A DNA stretch of 51,508 bases from Halobacteriales archaeon QS_3_64_16 (GTDB taxonomy: Archaea; Halobacteriota; Halobacteria; Halobacteriales; Halococcaceae): contig PXRJ01000010.1 in NCBI GenBank assembly GCA_003021705.1, positions 37,414 through 88,921 on the forward strand. Direction: 5' to 3'. Both the position numbers and the translations under genes were made by a program. Shown in pieces: positions 17,212 to 25,322 of the stretch; the first letter of the stretch is position 1; every line of letters begins with the position of its first letter. Under the pieces are notes generated by a model. It did not search any database, had not been told where the DNA came from, and was given only the letters and a program-made list of their open reading frames with translations.

Positions 17212-17667
17212 TCATTCCGTGGCAGACAGCGTCCCGCGGAGGTCGGGCCAGTAGAACCACCAGGCGAGGACCCACAGACAGGCCGTCCCGAGCGGGATCG
17301 CCAGACGACCGGTGACTCGCGAAAGCCCGAGCGCGACCGAGAGCTGTGCGAGACCGGCAAAGATCAACAACCCAGCGGTCACTCGGCGGTCCTCGCGGCC
17401 GAGGACGCCGCCCAGAGCGCTCGCGAGCGCGCCACAGTACAACAGGAAACTCGTCGGCCAGGCGACCAGATACTCGGGCAAGGTGGCCGGCCCGGCGGTG
17501 AAACGGAAGAGGTAGGCATAGAGCGTCACGAGCTGGGGCGGGTTCGTATTGAAGAGGCCGAAGGCGAACAGGGCAGTGTACTCACCGCCGACGAGGACTA
17601 CGGTCCAGGGCACCGCTGCGAGAAGCGCCACCGCGAGCAGTCGTCGCCAGGGTGTGGAGTAGGCCAT
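17212..17667 (-). CDS. Haloarchaeal membrane protein, TIGR04206-like
   Basis: The 151-residue protein has four to five likely membrane helices: RLLAVALLAAVPWTVVLVGG, a long YLVAWPTSFLLYCGALASALGGVL, VTAGLLIFAGLAQLSVALGL and LAIPLGTACLWVLAWWFYW. Basic RRLL precedes the first helix. The start MAYSTPWRRLLAVALLAAVPWTVV and the ending match what I recall of the small haloarchaeal family TIGR04206, with no known role. It sits 47 bases downstream of the GTPase gene on the same strand and may be co-transcribed. No catalytic residues are visible. Confidence 0.75.
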   Translation of the reverse strand: MAYSTPWRRLLAVALLAAVPWTVVLVGGEYTALFAFGLFNTNPPQLVTLYAYLFRFTAGPATLPEYLVAWPTSFLLYCGALASALGGVLGREDRRVTAGLLIFAGLAQLSVALGLSRVTGRLAIPLGTACLWVLAWWFYWPDLRGTLSATE

Positions 17668-17714
17668 CGATCTGTCGAAATCGGCCGGAAGCGGGTATCG
17701 GGAGGGTAGTGGAA

Positions 17715-18824
17715 CTACCGCCGCGTGACGATCCGCAGGACGTCCTCGTCGGCGAGTTCGTGGTCCGTGCCGACTTGCTGACCGTCGTGTTTCGCGGAGG
17801 GACCGTTCACGCGGGCGAACTGGAAGCGCTCGCGGAAACGCCCCCCTAACTTCTCACAGGCGTCCCCGATCGTCTCGCCCGCGGAGAGAACGAGGGGTTC
17901 CTCGTAGTCGACGCCGCGATCGGGCTTGTCCATATAGATACGTATCAGATCGAGGTCTGCCCAGATCCGTTCTCTGAGGGCGTCGAGGCCCTTCCCTTTC
18001 TCCGCGCTGATCATCACTGTGTCGTCGGGGTCGACGCCTACCTCCCGGAGGTTCTCGTGGACGGTCTCTGCGTACTCGCGATCGATGAGATCGCCTTTGT
18101 TGATAGCGACGAGCGAGGGGAGATATACCCGATTGTCCATCACGCCGTCGATCAACCGGTCGACGTCGAGCGGTTCACGGATGGTGACGTTGGCGTTGAC
18201 ATAACCGTATTCCCGAAGGACTTCCCTCACCGTTTCCTCGTCGATATCGAGGTCGCTGCGGGAGGTCACCGAGAGCCCGCCCTTGCCGGTCTCGGCGATC
18301 GTCATGTTCGGTCGCGAGCCATCGAGACGGACGTTGTTGTCGTACAGATCGGCCCAGAGCTGCTCGTAGGCCTCGATCTCGAATGCTGAAAGCACGAACA
18401 ACACGAGATCGGCGGTCCGAACCACCGAGAGGACCTCCTGCCCGCGGCCCCGCCCCGCGGCGGCCCCGGCGATCAGGCCCGGCACGTCGAGCAGTTGGAT
18501 GTTCGCGCCCTTGTACTGGAGCATGCCGGGATTGACGTCGATGGTGGTGAACTCGTAGTTGGCGACCTCGCTGTCGGCATTCGTCAGCGCGTTCAGCAGC
18601 GTGGATTTGCCGACGCTCGGCTCGCCGACCATCGCGACCGTGGCGTCGCCGGTCTTCTCGACGCCATAGCCCCCGCCGCCACCGGTACCCGATTGGGTCT
18701 CGAGTTGATCTTTCTTGTCGGCGAGTTTGGCCTTGAGCCGGCCGATATGTGCCTCGGTCGATTTGTTGTATGGCGTCTCGGCGATCTCGTCTTCGATCGC
18801 CTCGATCTCGCCTTCGAGGCCCAT
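17715..18824 (-). CDS. DRG-type Obg-family GTPase
   Basis: This 369-residue GTPase is related to eukaryotic developmentally regulated GTP-binding proteins and is linked to ribosomes. It has an N-terminal helical region (LEGEIEAIEDEIAETPYNKST), the P loop VGEPSVGKSTLLNAL (G1), TTIDVNPGML (G2 region), LLDVPGLIAGAAAGRGRGQEV (G3) and VAINKGDL (G4). A C-terminal TGS-like domain ends QQVGTDHELADEDVLRIVTRR. Between G3 and G4 lies the S5D2L-type insertion usual for DRG proteins. ATG 18824 is preferred over the in-frame 18869 start because the TATA element at 18849-18860 would fall inside the longer version. Confidence 0.93.
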   Translation of the reverse strand: MGLEGEIEAIEDEIAETPYNKSTEAHIGRLKAKLADKKDQLETQSGTGGGGGYGVEKTGDATVAMVGEPSVGKSTLLNALTNADSEVANYEFTTIDVNPGMLQYKGANIQLLDVPGLIAGAAAGRGRGQEVLSVVRTADLVLFVLSAFEIEAYEQLWADLYDNNVRLDGSRPNMTIAETGKGGLSVTSRSDLDIDEETVREVLREYGYVNANVTIREPLDVDRLIDGVMDNRVYLPSLVAINKGDLIDREYAETVHENLREVGVDPDDTVMISAEKGKGLDALRERIWADLDLIRIYMDKPDRGVDYEEPLVLSAGETIGDACEKLGGRFRERFQFARVNGPSAKHDGQQVGTDHELADEDVLRIVTRR

Positions 18825-18848
18825 CGATCGGACGCTCGGCCTTACGCG

Positions 18849-18860
18849 GGAAAAAAGCCC
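18849..18860 (-). promoter_or_regulatory. TATA box of the DRG GTPase gene
   Basis: On the minus strand GGGCTTTTTTCC lies 25-36 bases before ATG 18824, fitting a leaderless start and ruling against the longer reading frame. Confidence 0.5.
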
Positions 18861-19013
18861 TCGGATCACGCTCGGCAGGAAGAATCAAGTCCTATCGAAG
18901 CACTCGGCCGGCCGGGACGACCGGCAGTGAGATGGACGACAAGGACCCAAACGACGACCGATCCGAGAGGAAAATTTCGGCACGTACATACGTCGTGGAA
19001 ACCAGTACCGAAC

Positions 19014-19223
19014 GTGACCAGTAACCCTACGGCCTTCCGCGACAGCACGGAAATCGTCCTCCCGCCGGGGGTCATCGAGGACGTTCGTGAGGACCTCGAA
19101 GCACGATTTACTCTCACGCTCGACGAGGGCGAAACCGGAGAGGAAGTGCGGATCATCGCGAGCCCTGCAGTCATCAAGGAGATCAATCGCTTTCTCGCCA
19201 GACAGGGCGTGAACCTACCTTAG
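19014..19223 (+). CDS. Small conserved haloarchaeal protein, VNG_1110C-like
   Basis: The 69-residue protein starts at GTG 19014 (MTSNPTAFRDSTEIVLPPGV) and ends VRIIASPAVIKEINRFLARQGVNLP. The pattern of beta strands, ASPAVIKE and a C-terminal FLARxG helix resembles the uncharacterised haloarchaeal family I know as VNG_1110C. The GTG is supported by AT-rich AAAATTTCGG and CGTACATA about 24-45 bases upstream. The long upstream extension of the same frame is antisense to the GTPase gene and unlikely to be real. Function unknown. Confidence 0.7.
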   Translation: MTSNPTAFRDSTEIVLPPGVIEDVREDLEARFTLTLDEGETGEEVRIIASPAVIKEINRFLARQGVNLP

Positions 19224-19233
19224 ACACCCACTT

Positions 19234-19288
19234 TTTTGCCGAGGTCTTCACTCACTCCCTGCGGTCGCTCGTCGCGGGCTCGGCAAAA
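19234..19288. terminator. Hairpin with 10-bp stem after the VNG_1110C-like gene
   Basis: TTTTGCCGAG (19234-19243) pairs exactly with CTCGGCAAAA (19279-19288). The 35-base loop is rich in TCGCTC/CACTCAC. It starts 10 bases after the stop codon and is preceded by six T residues, so it may end transcription. The remaining gap to 19450 is filled with similar GAGCGA/CGCTCGCTCAC sequence and no gene. Confidence 0.45.
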
Positions 19289-19450
19289 GCCTGTTCTCGT
19301 GAGCGACTGTAAGGAGCGAACGGGAACGACCATGGACTAAAAAGGCCGCTCCCTCGTGCCTGACGGCACTCGGTCGCGGGGAACCGCTCGCTCACGCTGT
19401 TCGCTCGCGGATGCAAGGTATCCACAGAAATCAGTCGTGCTTCAGGAGGC

Positions 19451-19723
19451 TCAGCCCTGGGCTGCGGGTTTGCCCTTAGGCTGGATCACGTCGATGTCCT
19501 CGGCGTCAGCTGACTCGACGTCCAGGAACATCGGAATGAAGTTGCGCCGCTGGAAGTCCTCGCGCTCTTTTTCAGGACCGATGACACACCACAGCTGCAC
19601 GCGATCGGGACCGTGCCACTCGCCGTTCCGATTTACCTGAAAGAGGACCTGCTCGTCGCCGTCGTACTCGATGACCCCGCCTTTCCTGACTCCGGCATCG
19701 CCGTGTATGATGAGCCGTTTCAT
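19451..19723 (-). CDS. HAH_0734-like conserved haloarchaeal protein
   Basis: The 90-residue protein begins [22 protein letters not shown] and continues [45 protein letters not shown]. The [13 protein letters not shown] core and its divergent position beside the L44e ribosomal operon match a haloarchaeal family that I know as HAH_0734. It is probably a small beta-rich cytoplasmic protein. The function is not known, and no active-site pattern is evident. It is intact and uses ATG at 19723. Confidence 0.8.
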   Translation of the reverse strand: MKRLIIHGDAGVRKGGVIEYDGDEQVLFQVNRNGEWHGPDRVQLWCVIGPEKEREDFQRRNFIPMFLDVESADAEDIDVIQPKGKPAAQG

Positions 19724-19894
19724 GCGAAGAAGTCGTTCGAACGAAGGTTAAACGCTTCGAGAGCGATCACGATAGCGGACCCACACCGATCTCTTCGTTC
19801 CGATGCTCGATCCCCGATCGTCGGTACGTCGGCGCGCCGGGAGACGAAACGGGTTTCAACGGGGACCCGCTTTCCTCTACTAAGGTCGATATCC

Positions 19895-20179
19895 ATGGAG
19901 ATGCCACGACGGTTCAGAAGCCACTGTCCGCACTGCAATAGTCACCAGGAACTGGAAGTCGAGAAGGTCCGTACCCGCCCCGCCTCGGGGATGACGAAGG
20001 TACAAGGTCGTCAGCGCCGCCGTCAGACCGCGACGATCGGCAATTCGGGCAAGTTCTCGAAGGTTCCCGGTGGGGACAAACCCACAAAGAAGACGAACCT
20101 CACCTACCGGTGTTCGAACTGCGGGAACGCCCACCTGCGGGAAGGATGGCGAGCCGGTCGGCTCGACCTCCAGGAGTAA
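19895..20179 (+). CDS. rpl44e: 50S ribosomal protein L44e
   Basis: This 94-residue zinc-binding protein of the large subunit sits near the E site. It shows [24 protein letters not shown], a basic middle ([32 protein letters not shown]) and the second CxxC pair [22 protein letters not shown]. The four Cys of CPHC and CSNC bind zinc. The start MEMPRRF (19895) agrees with the M-x-MPRRF start usual in haloarchaea. It is the first gene of the operon with rps27e two bases downstream. Confidence 0.96.
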   Translation: MEMPRRFRSHCPHCNSHQELEVEKVRTRPASGMTKVQGRQRRRQTATIGNSGKFSKVPGGDKPTKKTNLTYRCSNCGNAHLREGWRAGRLDLQE

Positions 20180-20181
20180 TC

Positions 20182-20382
20182 ATGGCGGGAAGCTTCTACC
20201 GGGTACGCTGCCCGGACTGTGAGAACGAACAGATCGTCTTCGGAAAGGCCTCGACCGTTATCTCGTGTGCGGTCTGTGGGACGACCCTGTCCCAGCCGAC
20301 CGGCGGCAAAGCGGCCTTCGAAGGCGAGGTAGTAGAGACGATCGAGGACCGATCCCCGACGGGGGAACTGACACGAACATGA
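20182..20382 (+). CDS. rps27e: 30S ribosomal protein S27e
   Basis: This 66-residue zinc-ribbon ribosomal protein starts [48 protein letters not shown] and CAVC are the zinc ligands. It begins two bases after the L44e stop, with an AGGAG element 6 bases before ATG inside the end of the upstream gene, so translation is coupled. It is followed by aIF2-alpha after 13 bases, which is the standard archaeal order. Confidence 0.95.
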   Translation: MAGSFYRVRCPDCENEQIVFGKASTVISCAVCGTTLSQPTGGKAAFEGEVVETIEDRSPTGELTRT

Positions 20383-20395
20383 TCGGAGAGCGACC

Positions 20396-21196
20396 ATGAA
20401 ATACAGTGGCTGGCCGGACTCGGGAGAGTTGGTGGTCGGCACAGTCGATGAAATCGCGGACTTCGGCGTGTTCGTCGACCTCGAGGGGTACGAGGACAAA
20501 CGCGGCCTCGTGCACATCTCGGAGGTCGCCTCGGGCTGGATCAAGAACGTCCGCGATCACGTTCAGCCCGGCCAGACCACCGTCTGTAAAGTGCTGGATG
20601 TCGACGAGAACTCCCAGCAGGTAGACCTCTCGATCAAGGACGTCAACGACCACCAGCGAAAGGAGACGGTCCAGGCCTGGAAGAACGAACAGAAGGCCGA
20701 TAAGTGGATGACGCTCGCGCTCGGCGAGAACGCCAGCGACGAGCAGTTCGGCGCGATCGCCAACGAGCTACTCGCGGCGTATGGCTCGCTATATGGTGCC
20801 TTCGAGGAGAGCGCGATCCGCGGCGAGGAAGCTTTAGAGGACACCGACCTCGACAACGCGGAGGTCGAAGCGATCGTCGAAACTGCCCGTGAGAACGTCT
20901 CGGTGCCCTACGTCTCGATCACAGGGTACATCGATCTCCGGAGCTACGATTCGACCGGCGTCGACGTCGTGCAGGGCGCGCTCGAAGCCGCCGAGGGCAA
21001 CGGCGACCTCCCCGAGGAGGTCGAACTCGAGGTCGCCTACGTCGGCTCGCCGGAGTATCGCATCCAGGTCAGGGCACCGGACTACAAGACCGCCGAAACC
21101 GAACTCGAGACGAGTGCCGGTCGCGCCGAGGCCTTCATCGAAGAACGCGGCGGTTCTGGAGAGTTTCATCGCGAACGCCGGTCCGCCGAGGAGTAA
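20396..21196 (+). CDS. eif2a: Translation initiation factor aIF2 subunit alpha
   Basis: The 266-residue alpha subunit of the GTP-dependent factor delivers initiator tRNA to the small ribosomal subunit. It has an N-terminal S1 RNA-binding domain ([34 protein letters not shown], residues about 9-42), a helical middle domain (about 90-170) and a C-terminal alpha-beta domain ([32 protein letters not shown]) that contacts the gamma subunit. The Ser51 region of the eukaryotic factor corresponds to the S1 loop, but no regulatory claim is made. Operon member between rps27e and nop10. Confidence 0.95.
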   Translation: MKYSGWPDSGELVVGTVDEIADFGVFVDLEGYEDKRGLVHISEVASGWIKNVRDHVQPGQTTVCKVLDVDENSQQVDLSIKDVNDHQRKETVQAWKNEQKADKWMTLALGENASDEQFGAIANELLAAYGSLYGAFEESAIRGEEALEDTDLDNAEVEAIVETARENVSVPYVSITGYIDLRSYDSTGVDVVQGALEAAEGNGDLPEEVELEVAYVGSPEYRIQVRAPDYKTAETELETSAGRAEAFIEERGGSGEFHRERRSAEE

Positions 21197-21290
21197 GGTA
21201 TCGTATCGCCGACCGACTGAACTATCGAACGCCGATCGAGAACGGTAGGCCGACCCGGGACCGGTTACTCGAGGATCGAAAAAGCGATCG

Positions 21291-21473
21291 ATGAAATCCG
21301 ATATCAGAGTCTGTCGCGCGTGGGAGCGAGAACACGACCGGCCGGTCTACACCCTTGCTACGACCTGTCCGGCCTGTGGTGCCGACGCTATCAATAGCGC
21401 GCCCGCACCCTTCGATCCCGCCGACCCCTATGGCGAGTACCGACGCGCTCTTAGGGCACGCCACCAGGGATAA
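21291..21473 (+). CDS. nop10: Nop10, H/ACA ribonucleoprotein component
   Basis: This 60-residue zinc-ribbon-like protein is part of H/ACA particles that make pseudouridine in rRNA. The sequence MKSDIRVCRAWEREHDRPVYTLATTCPACGADAINSAPAPF then DPYGEYRRALR is typical. In archaeal Nop10 the N-terminal module binds zinc through two Cys pairs. Here CPAC is complete, but the first pair has only one Cys (VCRAW), as in other haloarchaeal forms as far as I recall. It lies 94 bases after aIF2-alpha and 5 bases before the chaperone gene. Confidence 0.93.
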   Translation: MKSDIRVCRAWEREHDRPVYTLATTCPACGADAINSAPAPFDPADPYGEYRRALRARHQG

Positions 21474-21478
21474 CCCAT

Positions 21479-22234
21479 ATGGACGAGTTCGACATCGAGA
21501 CCGTCGCGGAGGACGATCTCGACGAGCCGGTACTGATCGAAGGACTCCCAGGTGTGGGTCACGTGGGAAAGCTCGCGGTCGAACACCTCTTGGAGGAGTA
21601 CGACAGCGAGTTGCTGAAACGAGTGTACTCCGAGCATTTCCCCCCACAGGTCACCGTCGAGGACGGCCGCACGAAGCTGGCCTGTCTGGAGTTCCACGCC
21701 GTGCAACCGGAGAATGGCGAGGACCTGCTCGTACTCACAGGCGATCACCAGGCCCAGGACGCTGCGGGGCACTACCGGCTGGCCGAGACCGTTCTCGACA
21801 TCGCCGACTCGACGGGCGTTGCCCGCCTGTTCGCACTCGGGGGCGTTCCAACTGGTGAACTCGTCGACGACCACGCCGTAATCGGGGCGGCCACTAGCGA
21901 AGACGTCCTCACCGAACTCGAGGAGGTGGGCGTGGAATTCCGCGAGGACGAGCCAGCCGGCGGGATCGTCGGCGTTTCGGGACTTCTGCTGGGACTGGGC
22001 GAACGACGCGGGTTCGAGGGGGCCTGTCTCATGGGTGAGACTTCTGGCTATCTCGTCGATCCGAAAAGCGCACAGGCGGTGCTTGAAGTTCTCCAGGAGG
22101 CGATCGGCTTCTCGGTGAGCTTCGAATCCCTGGAGGATCGGGCCGAGGAGATGGAGGAGGTCGTCCGCCAGATCCAGGAACTCGAAGGCGGGATGAGCGC
22201 CCCGAGTGACGACGATCTGCGGTATATCGGCTAA
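21479..22234 (+). CDS. PAC2-family proteasome assembly chaperone homologue
   Basis: This 251-residue archaeal PbaA/PAC2-type protein helps assemble or interacts with the 20S proteasome. The N-terminal block LDEPVLIEGLPGVGHVGKLAVEHLLEEYDSELL, then YSEHFPPQVTVEDG, DLLVLTGDHQAQD, FALGGVPTGE, GIVGVSGLLLGLGERRGFEGACLMGETSGYLVDPKSAQAVLEVL match the family. The C-terminus is a long charged helix (SLEDRAEEMEEVVRQIQELEGG). It is the last gene of the translation operon, a conserved archaeal arrangement. Confidence 0.92.
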   Translation: MDEFDIETVAEDDLDEPVLIEGLPGVGHVGKLAVEHLLEEYDSELLKRVYSEHFPPQVTVEDGRTKLACLEFHAVQPENGEDLLVLTGDHQAQDAAGHYRLAETVLDIADSTGVARLFALGGVPTGELVDDHAVIGAATSEDVLTELEEVGVEFREDEPAGGIVGVSGLLLGLGERRGFEGACLMGETSGYLVDPKSAQAVLEVLQEAIGFSVSFESLEDRAEEMEEVVRQIQELEGGMSAPSDDDLRYIG

Positions 22235-22375
22235 GCCCTACCAGCCGAGACCACCGACCGGGACTCGCCGGTCGGGATGCAACTCGAGCGTACCGATCAA
22301 CGACGGTCGTAGCACGAGACGATAACCCCCGTCTGGCTCGGCTCGTCGGCGGTGACCGGCGGTCCGCTCGCATGA

Positions 22376-22384
22376 TTTTATATG
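22376..22384 (+). promoter_or_regulatory. Strong TATA box of the subtilase gene
   Basis: TTTTATATG is centred 28 bases before ATG 22408, predicting a leaderless mRNA. The rest of the 22235-22407 gap shows nothing else. Confidence 0.7.
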
Positions 22385-22407
22385 CCGTAGCGGGCCGACA
22401 GTAACTC

Positions 22408-25185
22408 ATGATTAACAGGCGGGAGTTCGTCGGCGCGTTCGCTATGGGGTTGGCCGGGATCGGGGCCCGTCGGGCGAGCGCTCAGGAAAAAGGCGAGCGC
22501 CGAGTCGTCGGGGCTCGTAATCGCCAGGCGGCCGAACGGGCGGCCGAGCGTGCAACGGAGGTGCTAAACGCAATCGATCTGGGCGAGCGGGGCTGGCTCG
22601 TCGTCGGAATCTTTCCCTCGGTAAGTGCGAACGCGCTCGCGACCCGAAGCGACGTGAGCTACGTCGAACCCGACCGGAAAGCCGTCGCCTTCGCCCAGGA
22701 GACTCCCTGGGGGGTCGATCGGATCGACGCCGATCGGGTGGACGCAACGGGCTATACCGGCGCGCGATCGGACGTCGCGGTACTGGATACCGGCATCGAC
22801 TCGGATCACCCCGACCTACGCGAGAATATAGGGGAAGGCAAAGCGGTGGTCAGCGCCGATAGCTCCTACGACGAACCCTGGGACGATGACAACGGTCACG
22901 GCACCCACTGTGCGGGCATCGTCGCCGCCGTCGACAACGGAAGCGGCGTTGTCGGAACGGGGCCTGGAGCGACGCTACACGCGGTCAAAGTGCTCGACGA
23001 TAGCGGGAGCGGCTATCTGAGCGACGTCGCGGATGGCCTCAAGTGGGCCGCCGATCAGGGCTACGACGTCGCGAGCATGAGCCTCGGTGGGCCGAGCACC
23101 TCCTATCTGAGCGACGCCTGTGGCTACGCTTACGATCGGGGGGTACTCTTAGTCGCGGCCGCGGGCAACAGCGGTCCCTGTACGGACTGTGTCGGGTATC
23201 CCGCAGCGTACGACGAAGCCATCGCCGTGGGCGCTACCACGGAGAGCGATTCGCTCGCGAGCTACTCCTCGACGGGATCGGAGGTCGAACTCGCTGCGCC
23301 GGGAAGCGGTATTTATTCGACAGTTCCTGGGGGCTACGGCTCGAAATCCGGCACGTCGATGGCCTGTCCCCACGTCGCCGGAGTGAGCGCCCACCTGATG
23401 GCGCTTGGCTACCCGAGCGTCGAGACGACGACCGACTTCTCGACCCCTGGCGGAGCCAGGGGCCGTCTGCGCGACACTGCCGAGGATATCGGCCTGAGCG
23501 CGAGCGAAGGTGGTTACGGGCTCATCGACACGGAGGGCGCGCTCGCGGGCGCGCCGACGCCGCTGGGCGAGGTCGGCACCATTAGGATCGACCAGCCTGA
23601 TCGGAGCACCTGGCATGAGGTGGGGCTCTCGGGCGAGTACACCGATCCGGTGGTGCTGATGGGACCGGTGAGCGAGAACGGCGGCCAGCCGGTTCACACG
23701 CGGGTGCGGAACGTCTCGGCTACCGGCTTCGAGTTCCAGTCCGAAGAGTGGGAGTACCTCAATGGCGGTCACATCACCGAGGGGGTGAGCTATCTGGTCT
23801 GTGAGGCCGGCACCCACGAACTGGCCGACGGCAGGCAGGTCGAGGCTGGCAGAGCCGATCTGGACGAGAGCGGTCGCAGCCTCTCTTTCGGGAGTTCGTT
23901 CGCCGATCAGCCGGTGGTAATGAGTACAGTCCAGACGTACAATAGCGGTCAGCCGGTCATTACGCGCCAGCAGGCAGTCTCGACGATGGGCTTCGACTGC
24001 CGACTCCAGGAAGAGGAGGCCCTCGGCACCCACGCTACCGAGACGGTGGGCTACCTGGCCATCGAGCAGGGAACGGGAGTCATGAGTGGGGCCTCCCTCG
24101 ATGCCGGCCGAACCGCCGATGCCGTCACCGACAGTCCCTCCACGATCGATTTCGCGGAGAACTACAGTTCTCCAGTGTTCCTCGCGGCCGCACAGACCGC
24201 GGCTGGGCCGGATACGGCCGCGCTTCGGCGAGGAGGACTCGATGGGAGCAGTGCTACGGTCGCCATCGAGGAAGAACGAAGCGCGGACAGCGAGACGAGT
24301 CACACCACCGAGGCAGTCGGCTACCTCACCGTCGACGGTAGCGGCCCGCTGTATGGTTACCTGAACCGAGCCACGACCACCGCGTTCGGCGAGACCGGGA
24401 CCGTCTCGACCGATCAACCGGGAGGGAGCACCTGGCACGAGGTGACGCTCGCCGAGTCCTACACCGATCCGGTAGTCCAGATGGGACCGATGAGCGAGAA
24501 CGGCGACCAGCCGGTCCACGCCCGCGTGCGGAACGTCTCGGCTACTGGCTTCGAGTTCCAGCTCGAAGAGTGGGAGTTCACCGATGGCGGTCACATCACC
24601 GAGACCGTCGGCTACGTCGTCTGTGAAGCAGGTACGCACGAACTGGCTGACGGCACGCGATTCGAGGCCGGCAGGGCCGATATGACCGAGACCGGTCGCG
24701 GGGTCTCCTTCGCCGGGACGTTCCCGGAGCGACCGACCGTCTTCAGTACAGTACAGACCGGTAACGGCGGACAGGCGGTCATCACGCGCCAGCAGGCAGT
24801 CTCGACGACGGGGTTCGACTGTCGCCTCCAGGAAGAAGAAGCCCAGAGTCAACACATCACCGAGACGGTGGGCTACCTCGCCGTCGAGCAGGGAAGCGGA
24901 ACGACCGAGGGCAATCCCTTCGAGGCCGGGCGGACCCCCAATACCGTCACCGACAGTCCTTACACGATCGGCTTCGCTGAGAGCTACGACAGGTCCCCAG
25001 TGGTGCTCTGTACCGCACAGACCGCGGATGGACCCGACACGGCCGCGCTGCGTACCGTCTCCCGTGATGCGACCGGGATCGAGGTCTTTCTCGAAGAGGA
25101 GGGAAGTGCCGACAGCGAGACGAACCACACGAGCGAAGCGGTAGGGTACTTCGCCGTTGGGGGTGACCGGCTCGTCGGCAACTGA
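22408..25185 (+). CDS. Tat-exported subtilisin-like serine protease with six C-terminal repeats
   Basis: This 925-residue secreted S8 protease is of halolysin type. The N-terminus INRREFVGAFAMGLAGIGARRASA is a Tat signal, and residues about 30-95 resemble the I9 propeptide (VSYVEPDRKAVAF). The catalytic triad is Asp127 (VAVLDTGIDSDHPDL), His164 (NGHGTHCAG) and Ser317 (SGTSMACPHVAG), with oxyanion Asn254. From residue about 387 the chain is a two-fold repeat (387-650 and 661-925) of three roughly 85-residue units each. Every unit ends in a variant of HxTExVGYLxxE. These repeats are beta-rich and may bind substrate or surface glycans. Halolysins normally carry a shorter C-terminal extension. 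Intact. Confidence 0.92.
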   Translation: MINRREFVGAFAMGLAGIGARRASAQEKGERRVVGARNRQAAERAAERATEVLNAIDLGERGWLVVGIFPSVSANALATRSDVSYVEPDRKAVAFAQETPWGVDRIDADRVDATGYTGARSDVAVLDTGIDSDHPDLRENIGEGKAVVSADSSYDEPWDDDNGHGTHCAGIVAAVDNGSGVVGTGPGATLHAVKVLDDSGSGYLSDVADGLKWAADQGYDVASMSLGGPSTSYLSDACGYAYDRGVLLVAAAGNSGPCTDCVGYPAAYDEAIAVGATTESDSLASYSSTGSEVELAAPGSGIYSTVPGGYGSKSGTSMACPHVAGVSAHLMALGYPSVETTTDFSTPGGARGRLRDTAEDIGLSASEGGYGLIDTEGALAGAPTPLGEVGTIRIDQPDRSTWHEVGLSGEYTDPVVLMGPVSENGGQPVHTRVRNVSATGFEFQSEEWEYLNGGHITEGVSYLVCEAGTHELADGRQVEAGRADLDESGRSLSFGSSFADQPVVMSTVQTYNSGQPVITRQQAVSTMGFDCRLQEEEALGTHATETVGYLAIEQGTGVMSGASLDAGRTADAVTDSPSTIDFAENYSSPVFLAAAQTAAGPDTAALRRGGLDGSSATVAIEEERSADSETSHTTEAVGYLTVDGSGPLYGYLNRATTTAFGETGTVSTDQPGGSTWHEVTLAESYTDPVVQMGPMSENGDQPVHARVRNVSATGFEFQLEEWEFTDGGHITETVGYVVCEAGTHELADGTRFEAGRADMTETGRGVSFAGTFPERPTVFSTVQTGNGGQAVITRQQAVSTTGFDCRLQEEEAQSQHITETVGYLAVEQGSGTTEGNPFEAGRTPNTVTDSPYTIGFAESYDRSPVVLCTAQTADGPDTAALRTVSRDATGIEVFLEEEGSADSETNHTSEAVGYFAVGGDRLVGN
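23566..25160 (+). repeat. Two-fold internal DNA duplication in the subtilase gene
   Basis: The segments starting near 23566 and 24389 encode two copies of about 265 residues and remain similar at DNA level. Examples are AACGTCTCGGCTAC and CTTCGAGTTCCAG at 23710-23740 and again about 822 bases later, and CGCCAGCAGGCAGTCTCGACGA near 23965 and 24787. This is consistent with duplication of a three-unit block after an older triplication. Confidence 0.8.
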
Positions 25186-25322
25186 CCGGTCTCGATCGGC
25201 GATCGAAGTCGAGTGGGATCGATCGCGGACGAGAGCCCGTCGTAGCGAGGAATCGAGGACCGTCGAGCGGGGCGAAGGAGCGAGGTAAAGACCAGTGGCT
25301 GACTGTAACCGGCAACGACCGG

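Noticed and set aside
23149-25128. 659-codon minus-strand frame opposite the subtilase repeats
   Set aside because: It arises from the regular codon pattern of the repeats. The plus-strand frame has a signal peptide, catalytic triad and TATA box.
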